64,000 nt of DNA from positions 4,030,001 to 4,094,000 of the forward strand of contig JAEUWY010000005.1 of NCBI GenBank assembly GCA_022059125.1, in the 5' to 3' direction. Position numbers and translations under genes: made by a program. The stretch comes from Corynespora cassiicola (lineage: Eukaryota > Ascomycota > Dothideomycetes > Pleosporales > Corynesporascaceae). Numbering within the stretch: position 1 is the stretch's first letter; the number at the start of each line of letters is the position of its first letter. The notes under the pieces were generated by a model. It was not told the DNA's origin. It saw only the letters and a program-made list of their open reading frames with translations, and did not search any database. Positions 38,201 through 49,906 of this stretch are shown piece by piece.

Positions 38201-39097
38201 ATGTTCACCAAGTCCATCGCCGTACTGTCGTCTAGTCTCGCTCTGAGCTTAGCAGCCCCTCCCACAGTGCCAGGCTACACCTTGACATGGAGCGATGATT
38301 TTGTGGGTTCGGCGAACAATCTTCCCAACACTGCCAATTGGATTGTCGACTCCGGAACTTCATACCCAGGTGGCCCAGCCAACTGGGGAACCGGCGAGAT
38401 TCAGTCTTACACAAGCAAACCAGAGAACATTAAGCTCACTGGAAATGGAACTCTGCAAATCACGCCCCTACGCGACAGTGGCAACCAGTGGACCTCGGCT
38501 CGAATTGAGACCCAAAGATCCGATTTTCAAGCTGCTGAAGGTGGCAAAATGCGCATCGCGGCACGCATTAGCATGCCGGATATCACTGGCGAAGCTGCCC
38601 TCGGTTACTGGCCGGCGTTTTGGACCCTGGGTGGGAACTACCGCGGAAACTATCAGAACTGGCCAAGTGTTGGCGAATTTGACATCATGGAAAATGTCAA
38701 CGGCATTGACCGCGTTTGGGGGGTTCTGCACTGCGGTGTGAACCCCGGTGGTCCTTGCAACGAGACTGACGGCATTCCCGGCGACCTTCAGTGCCCCGGC
38801 TCGCCATGCCAGGGTAACTTCCACGAATACTCTCTCGAAGTTGACAGGAGCGCAACCCCAGAGACGCTCACCTGGGCCGTTGACGGCCAATCATTCCACA
38901 ATGTTACCGCAAATGACCTCCCAGCCGAAATCTGGACCCAGGCGGTGCACCACGGCCACTTTATTCTGATCAACCTTGCCATTGGGGGTGCTTTCCCCAA
39001 CAAGAACAGCGGCCAGACGACCCCAGTCGAAGCAACTACTCCAGGTGTGCCATTAAACGTTGATTGGGTTGCTGTTTACAACTCTGAATACAGTTAA
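38201..39097 (+). CDS. Secreted GH16 endo-beta-1,3(4)-glucanase-like glycoside hydrolase
   Basis: A single-exon gene of 298 aa. Residues 1-19 are a signal peptide (hydrophobic core IAVLSSSLALSLAA). The rest is one GH16 beta-jelly-roll domain: YTLTWSDDF near the N-terminus, then YWPAFWTLGGNY, then the catalytic motif GEFDIMENV (E159, D161, E164; the first Glu is the nucleophile and the last the acid/base in the family). The C-terminus has LINLAIGGAFP and the usual VDWVAVY end strand. Length fits fungal laminarinase-type GH16 enzymes without a GPI anchor signal. The probable substrates are mixed-linked or beta-1,3-glucans of fungal, algal or plant walls; the exact one cannot be told. Several cysteines (CGVNPGGPC, CPGSPC) suggest disulfides. 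Confidence 0.93.
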   Translation: MFTKSIAVLSSSLALSLAAPPTVPGYTLTWSDDFVGSANNLPNTANWIVDSGTSYPGGPANWGTGEIQSYTSKPENIKLTGNGTLQITPLRDSGNQWTSARIETQRSDFQAAEGGKMRIAARISMPDITGEAALGYWPAFWTLGGNYRGNYQNWPSVGEFDIMENVNGIDRVWGVLHCGVNPGGPCNETDGIPGDLQCPGSPCQGNFHEYSLEVDRSATPETLTWAVDGQSFHNVTANDLPAEIWTQAVHHGHFILINLAIGGAFPNKNSGQTTPVEATTPGVPLNVDWVAVYNSEYS

Positions 39098-42000
39098 GCC
39101 GATGGATTGTCTTCTTTCGCGGATAGTGACGAGGCCTGGCGCCGGGCAGGAACCGATACATGATGAGTTCTTTTCCTTATTCGTCGATACCACAGAAGTA
39201 ACGATTCACGATGACGTTCTGTTCTACATGTACATAAACTTTTCTCTCGTTTATTGCAATATCAACATTATTTTTTGATCATCAGTCATGACAAATCCAT
39301 CGTAATTGAGTCAGCAAGAGGCGTGTACATATCACGAAGCACTTGAGTACTTGATAGGTCACGATCAATAAGCTATGTGATTAAAAACGCAAGCAGAGCC
39401 ATATTATTGCTCACTTGTCTTGAAAAAATTATAGAGAAGATGCATCGGAGATTCATAGCACTAGCTGGTCACTAAGTTGGCCATTGAAATTTCGAACCTG
39501 ACGCGTCATTAGGTCCAGTTTGCAACCAACACAGAGGACACCACGAAACCCTTGGGAAAAGCCAAAACTCAAATTAGCAAATAAAATGGCCCTTGCTCCA
39601 CTTTGGCAAGAAAAATGAGTGGGGCGTTGCACACAACACGACAAAGGTGTGATGATCGTCACACGTGCGCGGCCCGCATCCCGATCGCACACAGACTCGA
39701 TATGCCGAATCTGTTCACCCTGCTCCTTTTCTACGTTATCGAACAATTTCCGATTCAGTAGCTGGAAGTGGAAAAGAGGAAATTTCCCACCGCAGATGCG
39801 CTACATTAAATCGTCTTCCCGCCCGAGAGTGTATCGAAAAATGGTCGGATCCACTATATCCGCATGACACTTTACATATGTGCTGGCGGTTAGTTATTTC
39901 AAGGATGTAGTCATTTTTTCCCTTTATCTCCATCTATATAATTTCTTTTTCTCCCAACGGATAATCTCGCGTTCCGAAACCAACTTCTGAAGCAGATCCG
40001 CATCTGATCCCCGGTGTTAGGGCGCAGCGGGAGCCTCTTCAAGTTTATTGTTGGTACGGTAGACCGACTTTGAAATCCTCAACGTTAATTACAGGAGAAA
40101 ACAAGCAATATGAAGGGCTTACTACAGAAAATCTATACAGATAGACTGACGGGATTCACTACAAACGTCTTTATCTTTGTTAGCAATAAGTTGCACATCA
40201 AGGGCGTTGAAGATGCGTTCGTCAACGGTATCCCGTCAGGAGTTCAGGCTCTCGCCAAAACAAATTCCGAGCCACAGGATTCAGTCCATATAAATATCAT
40301 GAGCAGTATTTTCTTTTTGTACGATCAGCGAAGAGGAATCCCAGATTGCTATTTATATCCTGAATGTCACCGAAGCCCTTACACCAGCGCTTCATGCATC
40401 TGGTATTGACGATCTCGGAGGGTTTCATTAAGAGGGAATTTTTCGAAAGCCATGAGAAAATATCTCTGAATGGGTCAATGTGTGCGGTTCAATGTTGGGC
40501 GACGACTAGACCTGTGCAATGAATCACATACACTCACTCACTGGGCCTATGATTTCATATAGCAGTCAGACCGCAGAAAATCTAGAACCAAAACAGACTT
40601 TGGAATATATACCGTTGACTTGGAATTCGATTCGGCAATTGACAGCGGTATCAGTAGAGTTTCATGCTACGATGTTAGCCAGCCTTGTCGATATTCCGGC
40701 GAAACTCGGACTTGTACCTTATCCAGAGGCTAGAATCCAGCAGCAAAAGTGAAGAAGTGAATAGGCTAGCAACTTGCGTCAGAGTGGCGGTGACTCGGCG
40801 TATGTCATTACGACCACTCGTATGTTCTACCGTTGTCGATACAATGGTTTAACCAAAAACCGGCACAGGAGCGTCAGAGTTCGTGCGTGATGCACGTGGC
40901 ATCGGTGTTTCAAATAACGCGGTACAGCCCATTTGCGGGCCAAAGTATCATGAAATCTTGGGGACACGTGAGGTGTTCTTCTCTGATGTATTGGTCGTTA
41001 ACCTCGCGATCCTGCTCTGAGAAATGGTAGACCAGCCGATCCCTCCGGCAGTTGGGCTTGGACAGCGTGCCAGCAGCTTTCTAGCCCAAAACCATATCTA
41101 GTGCAATTTTCAGAGTAAGTGAGTAAAATTCCTGTCACCTGTCTAATAATTGTGGGGTAGATTGGAAGTATGTGGGATCGACAAAGCCTGCCATCAAGCA
41201 CACACAAAACGCTAGTTTGTGAACGGAGACGATCGCATCTTGCAACCCATCACTAGAAAGTTCTGGATTCTTTCCTGTGACCGTTTTTTGAACTCATGAT
41301 TCAGGAAGTTGCTGATCGGGCCTTCGCACCATGACACGATGTTGTGATGCGAACCTTGGTACTACTAATGCCAGGCGATTTCCGTCTCTCATGGCCCGTG
41401 ACTAACTTTTTTCGGTCCCTGAGTTACTCATATACAGCCCCATTGCCACCAAAAGTACCTCGACGAGTTAAAAGTCTGCTCTCAATGGTCTTCCAAAGAT
41501 CTCATAGCCATCCTGCCCTTATAGCCGCTCTTACGAATAGGCGCCAAAACAGCCATTTTGCTGCATTCCAGCACAAATATATGATTGTTATGTAAAAAGG
41601 GGACTTTATTAATTCTTCTATAGATAGAATTCGGTAGATGAAGAGACTGCATGAGACTGAAACACAGTTGATCACCTGGATTGTGGTAGGCAAGGTCGTG
41701 TACAGCTGTTTTGAGGCGTAAATGAAGGGCTTCACATATCATAGCTTTTGTTACTAGAACCAAAATGCATGCGAACTTATCACTCGAGGGAACCTTGGCT
41801 GGCTTTTGGGAAAGTAAGGAAGTCGTGATATAACAACGTGCGCAAGTAGGTAGCTAAGCTCCTTTACCCCTCGCACCCTTCCCCCGCAACGGCATTGTCA
41901 AACCAACACATGTTTCTAAATCTAGTCCAACCTATTCAAAGTAGTCGATTACAAGATACATGGCAACAGACGAATTCTCTTCCAGATTTGAGCACAAGTT

Positions 42001-42383
42001 GATCAGTATTCGGAAAAAGGCACGGTACAGGATCCAAATCAAATCAAAAATATAACTGCATGATGGCTAGATCTATTTATGAAGATTATTCAAAGCTAAA
42101 ATCTTAAGAACGAGTAGACTGACGGATTTTTGCGGTATCGTGACACAGGTTTTGCACAAAGCCAGGTGGTCGAGGAGTAGCACGCTATCGCTTCGGTTGC
42201 CCCGCCTGCGCGAAGCCCCACTCTTGAGACGGATTAGAGCGGGGACGTAGAGTTCAAGACTCGAGATTTCTGTGCCGTTGAATGAGCACCAAAAGGCGCC
42301 GCCACAGTCGTACAACCCAATCGCTCGGACAGCAGTTAACATCGCAGCTAGATCCAGGCACCTCTTACTTGTGCAGATCAGAG
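39098..42383. other. Long intergenic stretch, no gene supported
   Basis: About 3.2 kb of ordinary composition. Short frames (for example 40110-40409 and 40519-40752) lack family features, signal peptides or coherent introns. The in-frame extension 42282-42383 upstream of the beta-lactamase-like gene could be part of that gene if an earlier ATG is used. Confidence 0.4.
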
Positions 42384-44047
42384 ATGTCGCCCACTCCAGC
42401 TCCTGGTTATAATCTCGCCCCGCCGAAAGTTACGCGCGAATCGCCCAAGTTTTCGATTCCCCAATCTGTACTCGATGCGCCTCCATTTCCGCTAGACTCC
42501 ACCACGTTCGCGATCAAGGCGTCGATTGGAGAGACGGAAATATTTTCGCATGAGCAGGTTGCACCTGGCCACGAGATTAACCAATCGCTATTCTGCACAA
42601 AAATGAGAATCGCTAGTGTAACAAAGTTATTTACGGCTTTGAGCATTCTCCTCAGTGACGATCAGATTGGATGGGAGGATCCAATCACCAAACATGTCCA
42701 TGGGCTAGACGAAGAAGTCTATGGAGAAGTTACAATTTCGGCTCTCGCAAGCCATACAAGTGGACTGGGTAGATTTGTACGTCATCTGTTCTGTACCTAG
42801 CCTTGCGACTTTGGCTCGAAGCTGAAGAGTCTCGATCACTTCGATCACGTGCTAATCGGACTCTGTAGGGCTATGTTGGTGATTTGGGATTTATTCCCAA
42901 TTTCCACCCCACGCAATTTGGTATCCCTCAAGTTGACAACAACTTACCTGGCTGCGATGTGATGCCGGGAAGCCGTGTCGCAACATCATCCGAGGTACTT
43001 GACATGTTCAATAACCCCGCCTATCACCCACACTCCCCGAATTCCGGGCCACTCTACTCCAACATTGCATATAATCTGCTGGGGAAGGCACTTGAAAATG
43101 CGCATTCAAAACCGTTCGAACGGATTGTCAAAGAACTCATTCTCAAGCCGCTGGGTATGGCGCAGTCCACTTTCGAGACACCCAAAAATGACGGGACTGC
43201 GATTTTGCCCAAACCCGAAGATCCCTGGTTTGCGGCCAGTTTTGGCAACTTCAACCCCACGGGCGGTATTTGGTCAACGCCGAATGAGATGCTGCTGTTC
43301 ATGCAATCCATTCTGCATCACAAACTTCTCGGCCCGGCGAAAACTCGCAAATGGCTCCAGCCACGGGCATTGCTACCATCGCTCCATCAGCTTGTCGGCG
43401 CCCCTTGGGAGATTTTCAGGCCAACCGATCTCGACGTAGCCTTCGAGCGACCCATTGATGTGTACACCAAGGCTGGTGGAGTTGCAGGCTATGCAGGGAT
43501 GGGCATCATCGTACCCGAATACGACATTGCCATCACCATCCATGCTGCGGCAACAAAAGCGGCAATCGCAGTGCAAAAACTGCTTCCACTGGTTCTTTCG
43601 CCTTTGATTACCTACGCAGATACGCTCGCCCGGTCACAGGCTTCGTCAAAGTATGCTGGGACATACAAGGATGTCAACTCAAACAATCACATCACCTTGG
43701 CAGTAGATGGCGGACCGGGCGTTTCCATTGCTTCGTTCGTGATGAATGGTGTCCCGGTCCTGGCCTCACTTGCGGCACTCCAGGGTACGACCCCAGAGAA
43801 CTTTACCGCGAGGCTCTACCCTACCGACCCTGACAGCATCAGCAAGCATAATGAGACTTGGCGCATTCTGTTGGACCAAATGGAGCGAGAGGAGGAGATG
43901 GCTGAAGCGCACCGTGCCAGCTGGAATTGGGGTGATCCTTACCGTTATGTCAGCCAGCCACTTGACACTGTCACATTCGAGGTTAAAGAGGACATTGCAA
44001 GCTCCATTGAGCTGCTAGGGTGGAGGGTAAAATTGAAGAGGGCATGA
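42384..44047 (+). CDS. Class-C beta-lactamase-like serine hydrolase
   Basis: Two exons, 42384-42776 and 42869-44047, with a 92-bp intron (GTACGT...CTGTAG), giving 523 aa. The catalytic SxxK is S78-V-T-K81, and the second motif is the Y194-S-N196 triad, both typical of the beta-lactamase/D-Ala-D-Ala peptidase/LACTB fold. Splicing joins SHTSGLGRF to GYVGDLGF, restoring the family's HTSG-L block. The C-terminal ~120 residues form a separate beta-rich extension common in fungal members. No signal peptide is seen, so it is likely cytosolic. Fungal relatives include esterases of secondary-metabolite pathways (transesterases), but no cluster surrounds this one, so the substrate is unknown. An ATG at 42282 in the same frame would add 34 basic residues. 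I prefer 42384, with the start uncertain. Confidence 0.85.
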
Positions 44048-44159
44048 TTGGTTTGCAATCAAAGAGCTATTATCTAGTCAGAATCTCCAGTATGCTCCAC
44101 ACAATTCAACTGCGCTATGGATATTCTACATCCAGCCGAACTAGAAATTATCTACTTAA

Positions 44160-45805
44160 TCATTCGTACAGTCCTAGAATCTCGCCGACAACGCTCTTGA
44201 ACCTGCCCTCTGGGTCGAAATCCTCCCTGACTGCCTTGAAGCGAGCAAGATGATTTGAGTCAATGTGCTTCTTGCTCTGCTCAAACACTTCCCTCGTGTT
44301 CTTAGTCCAGTGCGGGCGGCACGGGAACTCGTCAATGAGTATAGTAGCCAGATTGTGATAGAAGGGCTCGTTGAATCGCAAGCCATCCCCAACGGTCGGT
44401 TTGAAAGTGGGGAAATCGAACATCATTGTGCCTTTGCTCCAATCCGCGCCATCTTCGGTACCGTAAGTGCCTTGCCCCAAGAGATCAAAGTAAGCTTTGC
44501 CGAACTTGATATTGATGCCGCTGCGATACGTAGAAGTCATCACAATACCCTTCTTCAATTCATCATCGAATGCTTTGCGGATGCGCTTCAGAACGTCGTT
44601 TGCTATTGTCACTGGGAAGGCAAGCTCCAAGGTCAGGCCACGGAGCCCAAAGTCCCACTGGGTGCCCTGGCCAGGATAGAGTCCGCCGATAAGTACGTCG
44701 TAATTCCAGCCATAGACGGGCCAGGATGAGATGTCGGTGTTTGTGCGCTTGTCTCGAAAATTCGGGGGCGACCATAGGGTGAAGAAGAGAGTCTCAGCAG
44801 CCATGTTGGAAGTTGCGAGATACTTGCCTTTGTACCCATGTCAGTTTGTGATTTTGTGTAGGTAGGATGGGATGAGGTAATTATACCGGAGTTGAGCAGT
44901 CCACTTGCAATGTCTGCTTCAGTCTTTGTGACACTAAAAGTCGACTGGAAGCCTTCCTGATCCGAGACATTGGTAGGTACAGGGTCGTAGTAGCGATGAT
45001 GAAACTTGCGAAGATATGGCCACCACCAGAGATTCGCTGTGGCGTACGGGGCAATGAGGCCATATATGTCGCCCTCAAGAAGATCCTTCTCAAGGATACT
45101 GCGCATTGTTAGATGCGATGATGAGGCATAATGTTGGGAGAACCCTTACGTATCCTGTTTTGCGTATACCTTGAAGTCAGGGTAGACTTTGAACTTCATG
45201 CGTGCAATAACGCCTAGAAGACCCAGCGATGTAGACGCAGCAAGCCATTCGTCGTTATTCTCGTCTCTTTGCACGACTCGAAGGTTTCCGCTGCCATCGA
45301 TTATATGAATCTCCAATGCACCAGAGGCCACCATGCTTTCTTCCTTGATGCTGCTCCGATGCGCGCCCATGGCCACACACCCAGCCAGTGTGATGTTCCA
45401 ATTTACGAGTGTATACCCAATGCTAGCGCCTCTATCGTGCAGCCAGTCGGCAAGTTGGAAAAATGTGACACCAGCCTCGATCATGACGGTACCTTCAGAT
45501 GCACCTTCTTCGAGGACCAAGTCGGAGATTTGGTTCACATTCTCGGTGCGGATTATGATGGTGTCAGAATCGTCGCTGCACATGGTGTCGTACCACATGT
45601 GGCCCTTTCCGGAGGCGCGAACGGGCTGGTTGTTTCTTGCTGCGTCGCGCACAATGGTCACCATGTCATCTACAGAGCGAGGATCATGGACCGCCGAGAC
45701 ATCGTGGCACGCCGGGAACCCAGGGCCGTCGAAGGTGTTGTAAGGCGCCGCATGACACACCGCCGAAGCGAGCGCGAACACCACAACAGTGGAAGAGGAT
45801 CGCAT
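44160..45805 (-). CDS. Secreted FAD-linked oxidase, D-arabinono-1,4-lactone oxidase-like
   Basis: Three exons: 45805-45150, 45098-44887 and 44827-44160. Introns are 51 bp (GTAAGG...GCAG, with CTAAC) and 59 bp (GTATAA...AAAG). The product is 511 aa. A signal peptide (MRSSSTVVVFALASAVCHA) precedes an FAD_binding_4 (PCMH-type) domain at about 35-215, with VRASGKGHMWYD for the flavin-binding/attachment loop, then GAHRSS where the family usually has GTHGSS. The C-terminal ALO domain ends with PHWTK, the conserved HWxK catalytic/substrate motif of sugar-lactone oxidases, and DPEGRF. The reaction is inferred to be oxidation of a lactone or sugar with O2 to give H2O2. The signal peptide points to the extracellular space, unlike mitochondrial ALO1. 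The gene converges with the beta-lactamase-like gene, with only 112 bp between stop codons. Confidence 0.86.
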
Positions 45806-46763
45806 GTTTGCGCGAGTCGCAGATGTAAAGCGCGCAAGAGACGAGTATCAAAGGCGCTGCTCACATGTACCTATTATATGTATCAAGCCCAGCTTGTGCC
45901 GTCCCCTTCACACCTCGGCCGGTCTACATGGCGCACCCATAGCAGTCACTAATACTCACCATGTGAAAGCCTCATCCTACGACCAGTGATCATCTCAATG
46001 TTTAAGCGAAGCGGGAGCCGAATTCAAACGGGCAACTCTTGCAGCAAACATGAGGCGATCGTCATTTTCCCCGACGCTAAACCCCTGGGCACCCGGGGAA
46101 CATGGCGCTTCGAGAGGGTGAATGGCGGGGTAAAGCGGAACGTCTTCTCTTTTGAGTCTAGAGAACGTGATGACAGGAGCAGTGCCAAAGGGTCTTCTCC
46201 TCAATATGGCCGAAGATATATTGGTGTGGTACACGCGCGAACGACAGAGACGCCAGCAATCATGACTGCAGGAACAGGGAACGTAGCCTGCAATTTACGT
46301 AATTGGAGGGAACAGCATGGCTGCTTTAAAAAGGCAGCTTCTCAACTTAATCAAGTCTTGTGCATTGTAGTGATCAGTAGGAGGTATCCTGCTGGTTCAG
46401 GGGGAAGGCCTCCCCGTTTATCCAACACCTGGCTAAGTACCTGGTAGAGCACGCACGTGATTTTCTGCTATCGGCTGTAGCACGAGGCCGTGCAGATTTC
46501 TACCTCTACAGATCCCCTTTTTGCTTTAAATGGCCTGCGATGGTCATTGCAGTCTCGAGTCCCTCGTGCGTTTGTGCCCGCAGAGTCCCCAATCCCCAAG
46601 GGCGCTTAAGCCATGACGTCATATCGCATGAGGTGCATGCGTTGCCTTGTTCTGTCTGGCAAGGACTCTTTAGGTGTACATGATCTCTTGATAATTTCAT
46701 TGTTGTACATTTCTCAAAGCAATTCAAAGCGATTGTCTTCTGGGACAAAGATGCCCACACAGC
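45806..46763. other. Intergenic between FAD oxidase and RidA genes
   Basis: About 1 kb, upstream of the minus-strand FAD oxidase and downstream of the minus-strand RidA gene. Frames such as 45995-46234 have no recognisable content. Confidence 0.4.
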
Positions 46764-47272
46764 TTATTTCGGATCATATGCAGACACTTCAATCTCCACT
46801 CTCATGTCATCTTCACCCAGCCTTTGGACACCCACAGTGGTCCAGATGGGCTTATGGTTCGGCATCCACTTCTTGAAGCCTCGGTTCATTGCTGCCAACG
46901 CTTCGTTGTTCAGTGGAACATGGTAGCTGTTCACCCTAAACACTTGCTCCCAACCTTTCCCACCAGCGTCCTTCAAACAAAGATCCACATTTGCAAAGGC
47001 TTGCTCAATCTGCGCATTGATTTCAGTATTGATTTCGCCCGTTTTGGGGTCCCAACCGCCTATGTCCATGTCAGAAATCGTCCTTTAGCGAGCTCAGCGA
47101 TTCCACGGCGGGTGCCGGCGTACCATCCTCTCGCCAAGGGCAAACTGGAAACAAGCTCACCTTGACCAGAACATTCAATACGATCTCCAACCCGTACAGC
47201 CTGGTGATAACCATATGTTTCGCGGTTGCGCTCTCCAACGCCGGGATATGCGTAATATTGTAGGCCGGACAT
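46764..47272 (-). CDS. RidA/YjgF family protein
   Basis: Two exons, 47272-47161 and 47059-46764, with a 101-bp intron (GTGAGC...CATAG, branch-like CTGAC), giving 135 aa. That is the normal length of single-domain Rid proteins, which form homotrimers. Visible features are YHQAVRVGDRIECSGQGGWDP, matching the 'A..VG..I..SGQ.G.DP.TG' N-terminal half, then INAQIEQAFANVDLCLKDAG and VFRVNSYHV. The last strand, PIWTTVGVQRL then MRVEIEVSAY, carries the arginine position used by RidA to hold the imine carboxylate. RidA proteins hydrolyse reactive enamines/imines such as 2-aminoacrylate, but many fungal paralogues differ in substrate. It is likely cytosolic; no targeting signal is seen. Confidence 0.88.
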
Positions 47273-49906
47273 TGCAATTCATCTGGAGAATAAAGCACGG
47301 TGGTGCAGAATGGCCAAAGGAAATAGATCTTTTGGGCGTCTGGAAATCTTGGTACCATTTTGTATGCTTGCGATTCTTGGCTTCCATCACTCACTTGCTT
47401 AGCTTGAAGTTTATCAATTAGAAATCGCGAACTTGTACGATGCGGAATACATGGCCAGATTTGGCGAAACGCTATGATGTACGGCATATGCCGACGCCTG
47501 GCCGAAACTGCCGGTCTTAACTCCATGATGCCGATGAGGTTCATAAGATCGCTTTGTAATCTGGAAAGCTGACTGCTGGAGCACAATCGCAGGAACCCAT
47601 ATAACGCGTATCTTCGAGCATGTAAGAGCTTGCGTCATCTCATTGCTCGGCTCCGTACAAACTTGGTCCAGCCCATGTTCCTAAACGTGAATGGCAACAT
47701 TTTCCGCATTGCAAACAAGACCAATGCAGACAGTTTGTTATAACATGCCATATTTTTCAATCGCCCTTGCAGTTTTAAAGAATTACGATGAAACTTGGGT
47801 CAATGTGGTTGGATAGCCGGCCAATCAGATACGCAGATTTTTGACAGTATCTGCTTTTTCAATTCAAAGGTAGAACTAATTTTGCTCCACCATGCATGGA
47901 TTCTCGTCAAAATGAACAAAGAGAGGCTTCTTAAACCCCATAGTTACAATGCTGGTTTCAATACAACAGCTCAAATGTACATGAGAGTGGAAGATGGCTT
48001 AGCTTAGACAAACAGATACTCAATTCAGTGCATAGAGGCTACTACAAAGGGTATTTTAGGACCTACAGTGTACTCTTTCCGAATGTTCTTTTTTGCAAAA
48101 TAGATCAGGCAAGCAATAGTATCTAAAAAAATTGGACACATCCGATTTACTATTGCGAATCATGCCGTCGCTTCCTGACACTTGGAGCCCTTTTCGCAAG
48201 CCCAAAGCGGCTGTTCAACTGCCTGGGAGGATCTTCAGGTTTTACTAGCAGCCGGCAACGAAGCGTGCAGATTCTTTGCTTCCTCTTTTATGATCTACAT
48301 GATCCAAGATTCTCCAAACGAGCTGGCTATGGCTGATTGAATATGCCATCTAGCTATGTAGCTAATGAATTGTCGCGCTCGACGGTGGAGGATTTGAGAG
48401 CCTTTGGTCCCTAATCCATTCAGTATCCTAACATATGAGTCACCCAAGCTGTCTTGAGAAATATTTTACTACAACAAGATGCTTTTCTGGGTATCACTAG
48501 GCTTTTCAGAACATGATGCACCCATACAGCTTTCTCGCGGCACTTGTACCTTGTATCATGGTTATGGGAATGTTAGCACTGCGCTGTGCACAATATGACT
48601 GGCCCTCTTTTGTCTTGACTGGGGGGGATGTCAAAACCAAATGTTTGATATCACATCTACATAGTGGTGCCGCCCAACTACTTCTGACAGTACGGGAAAT
48701 CAGTAATGTAGAGCAAGAATGCGGCCATTTCTCAGGCTACAGGACATGTTTTATAAGGTTAAAGATCGCTGTCTAGTACTTTTGTGAAAGAAAAGGTCTA
48801 TATTTGCCTCATTGAAATGTTCGGCTTTGCCTCTTTTCACCATGATTGTGCACACTGTGCATCGACCTGACGGAGCTATCATAAGGAGACAGCACTAACA
48901 AACTACACCAGAGTCTTGGCCAGCTGAAGCTGTGGTTTCCCAGCTACTTCGTTTGTCAATTACGCCCCTAGGTGGACGCGGAAGTTTTGCAAATGCCTAG
49001 ACACCGGTCTTTTACGGAAGTTCCAAGCGCCTTTTACGAGGGAGCTGCTCAGATTGAAAGACGACGCGTGCTTTCACCAGGCAACAAAAATTAGTTCGCA
49101 GTTGACTCATATTGTTTGCATCCACCCTCGCACCAGATCGTTAGAGGTATGGCACGCTCGCGAATGGCGGGCTTGGTTTCTCTACGTTGCATGCCGAGGT
49201 CACGTCCACTGGGGTACAAATTTTCGGTTTCTTTCATCACATGACCTGACACTGAACGCTGGACCTCTACCAGGCCCTACCCAGAAAAACGATCGAACTG
49301 TCCCGACAACATGAGTAACATTGATGAAAAAGGACGGGTCGCAAATCTGATCATATTGGAGGACAATGCGCGTCTCAAGTCATGGAAAAGACAAAATTTT
49401 GAGTCTGGCCGATTGGATCTTCCACGAACAGGTATAAGATTCGGAGGGCGACTCCACAGCGAATGGCGTGAGATGTTCAACCTTCATCTGGGATCTTGAG
49501 ATTTACAGAAGAAGATGCGGGTCGGACCCCTATCGATAGGCTGGCGGGTCGGCTCAATTGCGCCGAAAGGAAGTGCGAATTAAAATTTTATCGCGCGCTC
49601 GGCCCCACTATGAACCTTCATCTCCGCGCCGGCCTATGCCGCCTCCGAGAATTCGACTCGAACCGCGCGGAACCCATGGGGAGCGAGAGGGCGCGGGATG
49701 CAAGTGCGAGGCTTTTTAACGAAAGCCTGACTGGAAGTATTCTTCCGAAGGCTAAGTGATTTATTGGGAGGAAGTGGCTTCACTTGGGACTAGGAAGATT
49801 TTACAGGTTCGTACGTAGACAGTAAGGGATTACATTATCCTACATTATGTACAAGAAGACGCTAAAGTTCTATTTAAAAAAAAAGGGCGATTCATGGAGA
49901 ATGTGC
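47273..49906. other. Long intergenic stretch, no gene supported
   Basis: About 2.6 kb. The short frames at 47414-47638, 48513-48776 and 49311-49499 show no domains. The first ~300 bases are the promoter of the RidA gene, and the last part is the 3' flank of the GMC gene. Confidence 0.4.

Noticed and set aside
40110..40409. 99-codon open frame with ATG
   Set aside because: No signal peptide, domain, or supporting splice structure; isolated in a 3-kb noncoding stretch.
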